Of a DNA stretch of 43,280 bases, positions 14,646-23,775 are shown one piece after another. Source of the stretch: SZUA-426 sp041666155 (lineage in GTDB: Bacteria; Spirochaetota; Spirochaetia; Treponematales; Breznakiellaceae); NCBI GenBank assembly GCA_041666155.1, contig JBAYHM010000003.1, positions 1-43,280 on the forward strand, read 5' to 3'. A program made the translations under genes and the position numbers. Within the stretch, counting starts at the first letter, position 1, and every line of letters begins with the position of its first letter. The notes below the pieces were generated by a model, which was not told where the DNA came from, ran no database searches, and worked only from the letters and a program-made list of their open reading frames with translations.

Positions 14646-15485
14646 ATGAAAATACCGAAACTCTTACGGCTTCTCGCGGTCCCGATCGCCGCGGTCGCTT
14701 TGATTGCGCTGTCTTTGCCCTCCCTGCTTTCCGCGGCCGGACTGCATCCGAAATATTCAGGACCCAAGTCCGCGGTGCCCCTCGGGCGCGCGCTTATAGT
14801 GACGACCAGCCGGGACACACTGGGCGATACCGGCAAGAAGACCGGCGTGTACGCGTCGGAAATGACGGTTCCCTACTACGCGTTTCTCGACGGCGGGATG
14901 ACCGTGGACGTGGCGAGCATCCAAGGCGGGAAGATACCGATAGAACCCGTTTCCTTGCGCTGGCCGCTGCGCACAAGAGAGGATTCGCGTTTCCTTAAGG
15001 ATGAAGGCTTCAAGCAACAAGTTGAAGCTTCCCTTAAGATCGATGGGGTCGATTTTACGAAATACGATATCGTGTTCATGGCTGGAGGGTGGGGCGCCGC
15101 CTACGATCTGGGCTTTTCCGATGTCCTAGGCGCAAAAATTACCGAGGCGAATGCGGCGAATGCCGTTCTCGGTTCCGTCTGCCACGGGGCGCTCGGCTTT
15201 CTTAAAGCGCGGGATACAAGCGGAGCTCCGCTCGTGAAGGGCCGCAAAATGACGGGGGTAAGCGATAAGCAGGTTCGGGAGCTTCGAATATCCATAACCC
15301 CGCAGCATCCCGAACGGGAATTGCGCGCGGCCGGCGCTCTCTATGAAAGCGAAACGGCTTTTCTGGATATTTTCGCGGGCCATGTAGTTATCGACGGAAA
15401 CATCGTCACGGGTCAGAACCAGAACGACGGCGCGGAAACGGCGCAGCTCTTGATGGAAAAAGCGGCGAAGCGGGGAAAGAAGTGA
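14646..15485 (+). CDS. DJ-1/PfpI superfamily protein, membrane-anchored or exported
   Basis: 279 residues. An N-terminal hydrophobic segment (LLRLLAVPIAAVALIALSLPSLL) acts as a signal or anchor. The body is a DJ-1/PfpI (class I glutamine amidotransferase-like) fold: MTVPYYAFLDGGMTVDVASIQGGKIPIEP, DIVFMAGGWGAAYDL, and the nucleophile elbow GSVCHGAL with C179. Cytosolic relatives include Hsp31-type glyoxalase III/chaperones, but an exported form is less usual. The start at 14646 is chosen because ggaggt lies 8 nt upstream; the ATG at 14640 is too close. It overlaps the next gene by four bases (GTGA). First gene of a TetR-controlled operon. Confidence 0.85.
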   Translation: MKIPKLLRLLAVPIAAVALIALSLPSLLSAAGLHPKYSGPKSAVPLGRALIVTTSRDTLGDTGKKTGVYASEMTVPYYAFLDGGMTVDVASIQGGKIPIEPVSLRWPLRTREDSRFLKDEGFKQQVEASLKIDGVDFTKYDIVFMAGGWGAAYDLGFSDVLGAKITEANAANAVLGSVCHGALGFLKARDTSGAPLVKGRKMTGVSDKQVRELRISITPQHPERELRAAGALYESETAFLDIFAGHVVIDGNIVTGQNQNDGAETAQLLMEKAAKRGKK

Positions 15486-16558
15486 TACGAGGGAAGGTTC
15501 TGAAAATAGGCGCGATCGCGATTGCCGTACTTGCGCTTGCGGCGATAGGCGGTTTGGTCTTCCGAAAGCAGCTGACACACGTGTTCGTCGCATCCGTGGT
15601 GAAGTCCAATATGGCTAAGCCGAGTCCGTTCCTTGAAGACGGCCTATACGCGGGACTTTTCGGCACCGGCTCTCCCATGCCTGATGCCCGCCGTGCGGGG
15701 CCGAGCGTTGGAGTTGTCGCGGGAACGCATTTCTTCATCGTGGACGCGGGTTCCGGCAGCACCCGGAATATTCGCCTGATGAATTTTCCCATAGGACAAG
15801 CGGAAGCGATCCTCCTAACCCACTTCCATTCAGACCACATTTCCGACCTCGGCGAAATGGAACTGCAGCGTTGGGCGGTCGGCAATACGAGTCCGCTCGA
15901 CATTATCGGACCGCGCGGCGTGGAGGCGGTGGTTGAAGGTTTCAATCTTGCTTATAAGCAGGACGACGGCTACCGGGTGGCTCACCATGGGCCGCGGACG
16001 ATGCCGCCGCAAGGGGCCGGCGGTATCGCGCGCCCGTTCGACTTAGGCCCGGAGAGCGACGCTGCCGTGGTGGTTCTGGATCGGGACGGAGTGAAGATTA
16101 CCGCGTTCAAGGTCGATCATCGGCCGGTGGCGCCGGCAGTCGGCTATCGCTTCGAATATAAGGGCCGTTCGTTGGTTATCAGCGGGGATACTTCTTTTTC
16201 CACATCGCTCATCGAGCACTCCAAGGGAGCTGACGTCCTCTTCTGCGAGGCGCTGAACGCGTCCATGGTCAAGGCGATCAACGACAACTCCGCTTCAGCA
16301 TCGACGAAGAAAATCACCGAGGATATTCCCAGCTACCATTCTACGCCGGAGGACGCCGCGAAGATGGCCCACGCCGCCGGAGTCGAACGCCTGGTGTATT
16401 ACCACATCATTCCGCCGCTTCCCTCATCGATTTTGAAAAACCTATTCCTCGGAGACGCGAAAAAATACTACAGTAAAGTCATTACCATGGGTGACGACGG
16501 AATGCTGATCAGTCTCCCGGCTAATGCGAAGACGATTTTAGTTAAGCGACTATTCTGA
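15482..16558 (+). CDS. Metallo-beta-lactamase fold hydrolase with N-terminal membrane helix
   Basis: 358 residues. A membrane helix (LKIGAIAIAVLALAAIGGLVF) precedes an MBL-fold domain with the metal motif THFHSDH (H114, H116, D118, H119). Later metal ligands are the GDTS motif, ISGDTSFS, and the terminal His in YYHIIPP. Layout resembles RNase Z/arylsulfatase-like MBL proteins, but the membrane anchor points to an exported hydrolase of unknown substrate. The GTG start overlaps the upstream stop, so the genes are translationally coupled. Pairing with an exported DJ-1 protein suggests a periplasmic detoxification or repair function, which is inference. Confidence 0.85.
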   Translation: MIRGKVLKIGAIAIAVLALAAIGGLVFRKQLTHVFVASVVKSNMAKPSPFLEDGLYAGLFGTGSPMPDARRAGPSVGVVAGTHFFIVDAGSGSTRNIRLMNFPIGQAEAILLTHFHSDHISDLGEMELQRWAVGNTSPLDIIGPRGVEAVVEGFNLAYKQDDGYRVAHHGPRTMPPQGAGGIARPFDLGPESDAAVVVLDRDGVKITAFKVDHRPVAPAVGYRFEYKGRSLVISGDTSFSTSLIEHSKGADVLFCEALNASMVKAINDNSASASTKKITEDIPSYHSTPEDAAKMAHAAGVERLVYYHIIPPLPSSILKNLFLGDAKKYYSKVITMGDDGMLISLPANAKTILVKRLF

Positions 16559-16567
16559 GGCGGTAGA

Positions 16568-16882
16568 GTGAGTATGAAACAGGTATATGCGGCGCTGGCC
16601 GCCGGTGTTTTGTCCGTGATCGGGGTATTGAACGTTTTCAACGGCTTCGGCGGAGCGTACCTTGGTTTTGCGGTTTGGCTTATTCTCGCGGTGCGGCGCG
16701 AAAAACTAATCGAAGCGGCGGCGTTGAGCGTCGTCGCCGTGATGTCCGGGCTTGCGGCGGGCAGGATCGTAAGCCTTGCCTCAGGCGGAGAGACGGGGCC
16801 GAGGTTTTGGGTTTCCGCCGGAGTGGAACTGGGTTTTGCCGTATGGGGACTCTTTCTCCTGCGTACATCGGCGGACAGGTAG
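16568..16882 (+). CDS. Small membrane protein
   Basis: 104 residues with about four hydrophobic helices (YAALAAGVLSVIGVLNVF, GAYLGFAVWLILAV, AAALSVVAVMSGLAAGRIV, GVELGFAVWGLFLL). This resembles small DUF4345-type or similar four-helix membrane proteins, but I cannot assign it firmly. The GTG at 16568 fits GAGG 7 nt upstream better than the ATG at 16574. Third gene in the TetR operon, with 4 nt to the regulator. Confidence 0.65.
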   Translation: MSMKQVYAALAAGVLSVIGVLNVFNGFGGAYLGFAVWLILAVRREKLIEAAALSVVAVMSGLAAGRIVSLASGGETGPRFWVSAGVELGFAVWGLFLLRTSADR

Positions 16883-16886
16883 CCGT

Positions 16887-17492
16887 ATGGCGCGATTGAC
16901 CAACCTGACGGAACGGGGCCACGAGACCCAGCGGCATCTACGCGACGTGCTCATGAACCTGATACGGGAGAAGGGCTATGAGCGGGTTTCCATCAAGGAT
17001 ATTACCGAACGGGCCGGCATCGACCGTACTACGTTTTATCTTCATTTCAAAGATAAGGACGATCTGTTCGAGAAAAGCCGTCAAGGTATTATCGATGAGC
17101 TCATCGAGTTCCGCTCCCGGGAAACGGGTCCGTTTCCCGGTGTGTCGCTCACTTTCAAGCACATGGCCGCCAACGCGGACCTGTATCTCGCGCTCTTCCG
17201 GGCGGAAGGCATCGCGACGGAATCGCTCGCGCTTCAGGAATACATCGCCCGAAGTCTGGTGCCGATACTGGAACCGCTGCTCCGTGAGAGGGGCATAGGA
17301 TCAGCCGTGGGGACTGAACACGCAGGGCGGGAACCCCTTGCGGAGCCTCTTGCTCGCTACCTTACCGGCGCCCTCTGCGGCCTTTCCCGGTGGTGGCTGG
17401 AAGCGGGAATGCCGAAGAGTCCTGAACAGATGAGCGAGCTTTTTTTAACCCTGGCGACGCACGGCATTGAATCTTTGAAAGCCGCGCCGTAA
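16887..17492 (+). CDS. TetR/AcrR-family regulator
   Basis: 201 residues. The N-terminal DNA-binding domain shows the TetR pattern: RDVLMNLIREKGYERVSIKDITERAGIDRTTFYLHFKDKDDLF (about residues 18-60). The C-terminal ligand domain has an FRAEG...LVPILEPLL and LTGALCGLSRWWLEAGMPKSPEQM pattern, as in the TetR_C_33 group. It probably represses its own operon through the palindrome at 14608-14630. The ATG at 16887 is the likely start; an open frame upstream only overlaps the previous gene. Convergent with argA with stops adjacent and no terminator between. Confidence 0.9.
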   Translation: MARLTNLTERGHETQRHLRDVLMNLIREKGYERVSIKDITERAGIDRTTFYLHFKDKDDLFEKSRQGIIDELIEFRSRETGPFPGVSLTFKHMAANADLYLALFRAEGIATESLALQEYIARSLVPILEPLLRERGIGSAVGTEHAGREPLAEPLARYLTGALCGLSRWWLEAGMPKSPEQMSELFLTLATHGIESLKAAP

Positions 17493-18869
17493 TCACGACC
17501 TCAACGGCATGTTGAGCGCGCCCAGGTCCAGCGCAAAGGCTTTGCTCTTCCTCTTTTCGTCGTAGATGCGGCGTTTCTTTTCAGGAAGCGAGGCAACGGG
17601 CACTTCCTTGAAGCCGAGGGCTTCAAACCAGTCGTGGGTCCGCGTGGTGAGCACGAAAGCCCGCTTGAAACCGGTTTTAGCCGCTCGTTCAATCAAGTAT
17701 TTTACGATTCGCCTACCGAGCCCGAGATCCCCGTAGGCGGGGTCGGTGGCTATGGCCGCGATTTCCGCTTGGCCTTCGCCCCAGTCGTGAAGGGCGCCGC
17801 AGGCGTGGACTGACCCGTCAACCTCGTAGACGACGTAGTCGTCCTTTTTTTCAAGCACGTCCTCAACGCTCCGGCGGATCAGAATGCCTCCGACCATGAG
17901 CGGTTCCATAAGCCTGATAACTCCGGAAGCATCCTCTGCTTTCATCGGCCTGATCGATTCGTATTCATCCGCGTAGATCATCGTACCGACGCCGAGGTTG
18001 GAGAAGAGCTCCCGCAGGAGACCGCCTTCTTCCCGGCCGTCGACCAGGTGGACGCGCTCGGTGCCCGATTGGCAGGCGCGTACGGCGATACTGAGTTCGG
18101 CGATGGCGCGCACGGCTCCTCTATCCTGCGTATCGTCCTTTCGAGGCGACGGGGGATTGAGCGCGAGGATTTCTTCCGCTTCGGCGGGCGTGAGTCGGGC
18201 GACGCGGCCGTTTTCGTCGGCTTGGATGGTTTCAGGAAGATGATGACGGCCGGACCGAATACCCTGGTCGGCCGACACGATAAAGAACTTTACGGCGCCG
18301 AGCGCTTGACATGCGGCAAGCGCGATTTCGTCGCTGGGTAGGTTGTACGGTTTTCCGGCGGCGCTCCAACCGATGCAGGGCAGGATAGGCACCATGCCTT
18401 CGGAGAGCAGCTCATTGATCGGATCGATCAGGATGCGGTCGACTTTTCCTGAATTGCCGAAGTCCACGCCGTCCATAACGCCCAGCCCGCGCGCCCGCAC
18501 AAAGTTGCCGATAACGGCGTTGACGCGGTTTGCTGAGAGTTCGGTCATAAATCGGGTGGCGACGTCGAAGGCCGCCATCTTAACGAAGGGAATAGCGTCT
18601 TCGGGGGTTAAGCGAATGTGTCCTGAATAGGCCGAGACGATGTCGTATTCATGGAGAACCGCGTCAATCCATTCTTTCGCCCCGGGAACGATGACGACGC
18701 GAATACCCGTTTCCGCCAAGAGGGCAAGATCCTTCATGAGGAGCGGAAAGTGCGGTGTTTCGGTGACGGGAAAATCGACCTTGAAAACCATGGTGGAACC
18801 GTCAAAGCGGCTTTGGTAATAGAAGGCTTCTCGTATGAGGTCGACCTGGGCTCGGTTCATCTCGTCCAT
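17493..18869 (-). CDS. argA: N-acetylglutamate synthase (amino-acid N-acetyltransferase)
   Basis: 458 residues, the size of classical ArgA. Residues 1-290 form an amino-acid kinase-like domain (IRVVIVPGAKEWIDAVL, NVIG-type NAVIGNFVRARGLGVMDGVDFG, and a kinase-like arginine-binding region). Residues ~310-450 are a GNAT acetyltransferase with the acetyl-CoA loop DLGLGRRIVKYLIERAAKTGF. It makes N-acetylglutamate from glutamate and acetyl-CoA, the first step of arginine synthesis. No other arg gene is nearby. The ATG at 18869 has no ribosome site; a weak -10 (TACACT) lies 6 nt upstream, so a leaderless transcript is possible. Confidence 0.9.
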   Translation of the reverse strand: MDEMNRAQVDLIREAFYYQSRFDGSTMVFKVDFPVTETPHFPLLMKDLALLAETGIRVVIVPGAKEWIDAVLHEYDIVSAYSGHIRLTPEDAIPFVKMAAFDVATRFMTELSANRVNAVIGNFVRARGLGVMDGVDFGNSGKVDRILIDPINELLSEGMVPILPCIGWSAAGKPYNLPSDEIALAACQALGAVKFFIVSADQGIRSGRHHLPETIQADENGRVARLTPAEAEEILALNPPSPRKDDTQDRGAVRAIAELSIAVRACQSGTERVHLVDGREEGGLLRELFSNLGVGTMIYADEYESIRPMKAEDASGVIRLMEPLMVGGILIRRSVEDVLEKKDDYVVYEVDGSVHACGALHDWGEGQAEIAAIATDPAYGDLGLGRRIVKYLIERAAKTGFKRAFVLTTRTHDWFEALGFKEVPVASLPEKKRRIYDEKRKSKAFALDLGALNMPLRS

Positions 18870-19030
18870 ATTCTTAGTGTATACGGCCTCCGCTCAAACG
18901 GGAAGACCTTTTTTTGTCGATTCAGATAGTCCATTTTTTACCTTTTGCGCTCTGTTCTTGCCTTTCTGACCGATTTATACGATGTTTTAACCACGGTTTT
19001 ACGTTTTATTCCCCCAAAAGGACGAACATC

Positions 19031-21511
19031 ATGAGTGAGCAGAGCATTATCCCCATCGATCAAATTCTTCCCAACAAGCTCCATCTTGTGGCGCTTATGG
19101 GGCGCCCCATATTCCCCGGTATCTTTACCCCTATCATGATCGGCAATCCCAACGATGTGAAAGTTGTGGATGAAGCCGTTTCCGGTGATGGATTGATCGG
19201 CTTGGTAATGCTGCTCAATGAGACGGAGAACCCTTCAATAGATGACTTGTACAAGGTCGGGACCGCCGCAAAAATCGTCAAGAAGATCAATCTCCCCGAC
19301 GGCGGGGTCAATATCTTTATCTCCACGCTAAAGCGTTTCCGCGTCAAAAAGGCTCTCAACCCGCAGAATCCGATCGTCGCTGCCGTGGACTACCTGGAGG
19401 ACGAGGAAGACGACACCAGCGAGGTGAAAGCCCTCACCCGCGCCCTGATAAGTGAAATGAAGCAAATCTCGGAGAACAATCCGCTTTTTTCCGAGGAAAT
19501 GCGTCTCAACATGATCAATATCGATCATCCGGGTAAGATCGCGGACTTCATTTCGTCCATTCTCAACGTGGACAAGACCGATCAACAGCGCATTCTTGAA
19601 ATCACCAACGTACGCAAGCGCATGGAACAGGTTCTGGTCTTTATCAAGAAGGAACAGGAACTCCTCAAGATCCAGAAGAAGATCCAGAAAGAGATCAACG
19701 AGAAGATTGAAAAGAGCCAGCGGGAATATTTCCTCAAGGAAGAACTCAAGGCGATCAAGACCGAACTGGGCATGACCACCGACGCCAAGAGTTCCGAATA
19801 TCAGCGTTTTAAGGACAAAATCGAAGAGTTCAAGTTCGAAGGCGAGATCAAGGAAGCGGTGGACCAGGAACTGGAAAAATTCAGCCTCATGGATCCGAAC
19901 TCCAGCGAATTCATCGTTACCCGCAATTATCTGGACACGATCGTCAGTCTTCCTTGGAAAGATCCCGAAAGCGAGCACTTTGACCTGAAGCGCGCGCGGG
20001 AAATCCTGGAGGAAGACCATTACGGTCTTGACGACGTGAAGGACCGCATCATCGAATACTTGGCTGTCCGTAAGCTCAGAAAAGATACTAAGGGCTCGAT
20101 TGTGTGCCTGGTGGGTCCTCCCGGCGTCGGAAAAACCTCCGTCGGCCGGTCCATCGCCCGCGCGCTTGGAAAACAGTTCTTCCGTTTCTCCGTCGGCGGC
20201 ATGCGCGACGAGGCCGAGATCAAGGGACATCGCCGTACTTATGTCGGCGCCATGCCGGGCAAGATTATCCAGGGACTCAAGATCGTCAAGAATAAGGCGC
20301 CCGTGTTCATGATCGATGAGATCGACAAGATGGGCGCGAGCTACCAAGGCGATCCATCCAGCGCGCTCCTTGAGGTTTTGGACCCGGAGCAGAATTACAG
20401 TTTCCGCGACCACTACCTGGACCTGCCCTTCGACGTGTCGCATATCTTTTTCATCGTCACGGCGAATACTCTGGATTCCATCCCGGCGCCGCTCCTTGAC
20501 CGTATGGAAGTCATTCAGCTTCCCGGTTACATCGACCAGGAGAAACTGGAGATCGCCAAGCGCTACCTCATTCCCAAGAGCCTTGAGAAGAACGGCCTCA
20601 AGAAGACACAGGTGAAGTATACCCGCGACGCCTTGATGTATATCGCCAACGGCTACGCGCGGGAGGCCGGCGTGCGCAACTTTGAAAAAAATCTGGACAA
20701 GATTCACCGCAAACTCGCCAAGCAGATTGTCTCCGCGACCGAAGAATCCGCGGCGCTTGCGACCGCGCAGGCGCTTGAAGCCGCCGCGCGTGCTGCCGCC
20801 AAATCAACGGGAAAGAAAAAAGCTCAGGCCGCCGCGGAAGCGGTAGCCGGCACGAAAACCGCGGCCGTTAAGGGCCCCATCGAGAAATTTTCAATTGATA
20901 AGTCTTCCGTGGAAAAACATCTGGGTAAACCGATTTTTGCCGAAGAGGAAGTGAAAAAAGCCGATCGCCCCGGCATGACCGTGGGTTTGGCCTGGACGAG
21001 CATGGGCGGCGACACCCTGGTGATTGAGGCGGTCTCGGTCCCCGGCAAGGAAGGGCTTACGCTTACCGGCAAGATGGGCGACGTCATGAAGGAATCGGCG
21101 ACCATCGCCTACACCTACGTGCATAAGATGGCGGTGGAAAAATACGGGATCCCGATGGATTGGTTTGAGAAAAACCATATCCACCTCCACATCCCCGAAG
21201 GCGCGACGCCGAAAGACGGACCTTCGGCGGGCATCACCATGGCGACGGCTCTATTGTCTCTGGTGCGCGGCGTGACGATCCGGGATCGGTTCGTGATGAC
21301 CGGCGAACTGAGTCTTACCGGCCAAGTGCTCCCCATAGGTGGGCTCAAGGAGAAGACGATAGCCGCGCGGCGCAACAACGCGCGCGACATCATCATCCCG
21401 AAGCAGAACTTGCGCGATCTGGACGAGATCCCTGATCACGTGAAAAAGGGAATAACCTTCCACCCGGTGGAACGATTCGAGGAAGTAGTCGCGCTCATTT
21501 TGCCCGATTAA
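19031..21511 (+). CDS. lon: ATP-dependent protease Lon
   Basis: 826 residues with the full Lon layout. The N-terminal substrate domain starts IPIDQILPNKLHLVALMGRPIFPG. A coiled-coil (KIQKKIQKEINEKIEKSQREYFLKEELKAIKTELG) precedes the AAA+ module with Walker A GPPGVGKTS (about 362) and Walker B PVFMIDEIDKM. The protease domain has catalytic S732 in PKDGPSAGIT and K775 in GGLKEK. It degrades misfolded and regulatory proteins in the cytosol. An Ala/Lys-rich low-complexity insert of ~50 residues (about 567-617, AQALEAAARAAAKSTGKKKA) separates the AAA+ and protease domains. The ATG at 19031 has AAGGA 8 nt upstream. Confidence 0.96.
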   Translation: MSEQSIIPIDQILPNKLHLVALMGRPIFPGIFTPIMIGNPNDVKVVDEAVSGDGLIGLVMLLNETENPSIDDLYKVGTAAKIVKKINLPDGGVNIFISTLKRFRVKKALNPQNPIVAAVDYLEDEEDDTSEVKALTRALISEMKQISENNPLFSEEMRLNMINIDHPGKIADFISSILNVDKTDQQRILEITNVRKRMEQVLVFIKKEQELLKIQKKIQKEINEKIEKSQREYFLKEELKAIKTELGMTTDAKSSEYQRFKDKIEEFKFEGEIKEAVDQELEKFSLMDPNSSEFIVTRNYLDTIVSLPWKDPESEHFDLKRAREILEEDHYGLDDVKDRIIEYLAVRKLRKDTKGSIVCLVGPPGVGKTSVGRSIARALGKQFFRFSVGGMRDEAEIKGHRRTYVGAMPGKIIQGLKIVKNKAPVFMIDEIDKMGASYQGDPSSALLEVLDPEQNYSFRDHYLDLPFDVSHIFFIVTANTLDSIPAPLLDRMEVIQLPGYIDQEKLEIAKRYLIPKSLEKNGLKKTQVKYTRDALMYIANGYAREAGVRNFEKNLDKIHRKLAKQIVSATEESAALATAQALEAAARAAAKSTGKKKAQAAAEAVAGTKTAAVKGPIEKFSIDKSSVEKHLGKPIFAEEEVKKADRPGMTVGLAWTSMGGDTLVIEAVSVPGKEGLTLTGKMGDVMKESATIAYTYVHKMAVEKYGIPMDWFEKNHIHLHIPEGATPKDGPSAGITMATALLSLVRGVTIRDRFVMTGELSLTGQVLPIGGLKEKTIAARRNNARDIIIPKQNLRDLDEIPDHVKKGITFHPVERFEEVVALILPD

Positions 21512-21535
21512 ACGCTTCCGACCGCTTGCTTGCGG

Positions 21536-21574
21536 GCCTCCGTCTCCCCGATACTGGAAGGACGGAGGCTTTTT
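21536..21574 (+). terminator. Lon terminator overlapping the MCP ribosome site
   Basis: Arms 21536-21544 (gcctccgtc) and 21561-21569 are perfectly complementary, followed by five T. The 3' arm contains GGAGG, which is also the ribosome-binding site of the chemotaxis receptor at 21577. When the hairpin forms, transcripts end or the ribosome site is paired. Confidence 0.75.
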
Positions 21575-21576
21575 GC

Positions 21577-23187
21577 ATGAACACTCTCAAATTCACCGAT
21601 TATTATTCCGACGCGTCGCCGGAAATCAAAAAGAAAGCCCCTATGCTCAGAATCGTTATTCTCATTGTGATGGTTCTGATGCCAATTGTCGCGATCACCG
21701 ACTTTCTTACCGCGGACATCGTCAACTCAGCAATAGAAACTCTTATTTTCGCGCTATTCGCGGTCTCATATTTTTTGTTGAACTCCGGGCGTTACGACGC
21801 GGCCTCCCGTATGGCCGTCTATTCCGCCTTTTCCTTGCTATTTTTGATGACGATCATCGTGTCCGACCCGAATCCGATGCATCTTTATCGGAATAGTCTG
21901 CTCTTCATGCTTGCTATTTCTTTCGGCGGCATGTTTATGACCGCGCGTAAGCAATTAGTTATTATGGCATCCATCGGAGCCGTCGCTCATATCGCTTTCG
22001 TTCTTTTTCGCCTTTTACCCGCGGGACTCACCATCCGTGAATTAATCAATTATCTCGTGGTCAGCGAGGTGGTATACGGCCTCGCTTGTTTTTTCGTCAT
22101 CAAATCCACCTTTCTCTCTTGGACCATCAACCGCGAGTTGGATGCCGAACGCGCGCAGAGCGCGGACCGAATCATTAGGCTTTCTTCTGTTGTTGAAGGT
22201 TCTCGAATAAATATGGAATCGATGAGCGATATCGCGACGCGGGTTAGAGAGATCCGAAGCCTTATAGCTGAGTCTACCGAAGCCGTTCGCGCGATCGAGG
22301 TACGTGTTGGGCAACTGGAAGGGGCAACCGATAACGCTACGGCGGCCGCACAGCGTATCGCGCAGCGTGTTGACGGTTTGAATGGCAACATTGAGGAAGA
22401 ATCGACGGCTCAGATCCAGTCTTCCGCTTCCATCAATGAAATGGTCGCGTCCATCCGTTCGGTCGCCGATTCCGCCGGAAGGCGGCGCGTTTCCATGGCC
22501 GGCTTGGCCGGCACGGCGGAAGAAGGGATGCGCCGACTGGACGCGCTTTTGGCGTTCATCGGAAAAATAGAGGGCAGCATCGATTCAATACAGAGCATGG
22601 TCGCGGTCATCAACGGGATAGCCGGTTCCACGAACCTCTTGTCGATGAACGCCGCGATTGAAGCGGCGCACGCCGGAGATGCGGGACGGGGGTTCGCCGT
22701 CGTCGCCGATGAAATCAGAAAGCTCGCCGACACTTCAGGCAAGAACGCCAAGGAGATCGGCAGACAACTTAAGGAAGTCATAGCCGTCATTACGAACGCG
22801 GCGGAGGAAAGCGGCAGGACGCGCGACGCATTTTCGGAAATTCACTCGGAGATCGACGGCGCGATGAACGCGTTCGAAGAGATCACCAGCGCCACCGGGG
22901 AATTGGCCGAAGGCGGGAAGCAGATACTTGACGCGCTCAAGACCTTAAGCGAAATGTCGGCGCTGGTAAAGAACGGCGGTGGGGAAATAAGCGAAGCGCA
23001 ACAAACGCTCGCGCAAATTCAGGTAAATATGAGAGAAGCGCTCGGCGCCTTGCGCACCGACGCGACCACTGTACTTCGCAAGGACGATGCTGTATTGGTC
23101 GCGGCGACGGGCGTCGCCGAAATCGGTGAGCGCGGTATTCGCTTTGCGGAAGATTTGCACAAACGAAGCGCCGCGGCGGGGGTGTAA
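21577..23187 (+). CDS. Methyl-accepting chemotaxis protein
   Basis: 536 residues. Residues ~20-190 contain about six membrane helices (LRIVILIVMVLMPIVAI, ETLIFALFAVSYFLL, MAVYSAFSLLFLMTII, FMLAISFGGMFM, IMASIGAVAHIAFVLF, EVVYGLACFFVI). It has no large periplasmic sensor and no obvious HAMP. The cytoplasmic part carries the receptor hairpin tip VINGIAGSTNLLSMNAAIEAAHAGDAGRGFAVVADEIRKLAD, which contacts CheA/CheW. The polytopic sensor region suggests membrane or intracellular sensing. The ribosome site lies in the lon terminator stem. The stop TAA at 23185 is followed in the same frame by the remnant of another receptor. Confidence 0.92.
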   Translation: MNTLKFTDYYSDASPEIKKKAPMLRIVILIVMVLMPIVAITDFLTADIVNSAIETLIFALFAVSYFLLNSGRYDAASRMAVYSAFSLLFLMTIIVSDPNPMHLYRNSLLFMLAISFGGMFMTARKQLVIMASIGAVAHIAFVLFRLLPAGLTIRELINYLVVSEVVYGLACFFVIKSTFLSWTINRELDAERAQSADRIIRLSSVVEGSRINMESMSDIATRVREIRSLIAESTEAVRAIEVRVGQLEGATDNATAAAQRIAQRVDGLNGNIEEESTAQIQSSASINEMVASIRSVADSAGRRRVSMAGLAGTAEEGMRRLDALLAFIGKIEGSIDSIQSMVAVINGIAGSTNLLSMNAAIEAAHAGDAGRGFAVVADEIRKLADTSGKNAKEIGRQLKEVIAVITNAAEESGRTRDAFSEIHSEIDGAMNAFEEITSATGELAEGGKQILDALKTLSEMSALVKNGGGEISEAQQTLAQIQVNMREALGALRTDATTVLRKDDAVLVAATGVAEIGERGIRFAEDLHKRSAAAGV

Positions 23188-23700
23188 GGGCAGCCGTGGA
23201 TTGAACGCAGCCAGAAGGCTTCCGGAGAGATCGGGGAACTGTCCAAGACCACCGTCGGCACCGCGACGAAAGCGGGTGAGATCATCCAGGGAATCGTACC
23301 CGATATCCAGAAGACCAGCGACTTGGTTCAAGAGATTTCCAGCGCGTCTCAGGAGCAGACGACCGGGGTCGACCAGATCGCCAAGGCGACGACCCAGCTG
23401 GACAGTGTCATACAGCAGAACGCGAGCGCGAGCGAGGAGATGGCCAGCATGGCGGAGGAGCTTTCCAGCCAAGCCGAACAGTTGGCCAAAACCATCAGTT
23501 TCTTCAAGGTGCAGGGTTCGGGAACCGAGACGTCGGCACGCCGTCTCGAGCATACAGTTTCCATAGCTCATATCGGGACTAAAAAGGCCGCTTTGCCGCT
23601 CCCTCCCGCGGTAGAAAACAAAAAGCCGCGTGTCTCCACGGCTTTGACTCTCAGGAAAGAGCCGACTGATTCGGGCGACGAGGAATTCGAGGAATTTTAG
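23188..23700 (+). pseudogene. C-terminal remnant of a second chemotaxis receptor
   Basis: The frame continues directly after the upstream TAA and encodes WIERSQKASGEIGELSKTTVGT, SSASQEQTTGVDQIAKATTQ and ASASEEMASMAEELSSQAEQ. This is the standard distal half of an MCP signalling domain plus a tail ending DEEFEEF. It corresponds to the half after the hairpin tip, so the sensor and first half are missing. There is no start with a ribosome site; the first in-frame candidate is a TTG at 23323. It is distinct from the tail of the intact receptor, so it is the relic of another gene joined by deletion or recombination. A TAA readthrough product is possible but unlikely. Confidence 0.8.
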
Positions 23701-23735
23701 CGGAGTTGTCCAGTGTCGTCAGTGAATTGGGGCTG

Positions 23736-23760
23736 GGCCGGAAATTTGTTGTTTCCGGCC
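23736..23760. terminator. Hairpin between convergent genes
   Basis: Arms ggccggaaa (23736-23744) and tttccggcc (23752-23760) are perfect, with a 7-nt loop. A T-rich stretch lies a few bases on. It lies between the MCP remnant and convergent metY and could serve both. Confidence 0.6.
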
Positions 23761-23775
23761 GGCCATTCTTATTTT

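Noticed and set aside
19328..20707. A 459-residue minus-strand open frame inside lon
   Set aside because: It is the complement of a strongly coding GC-rich gene and shows no family features.
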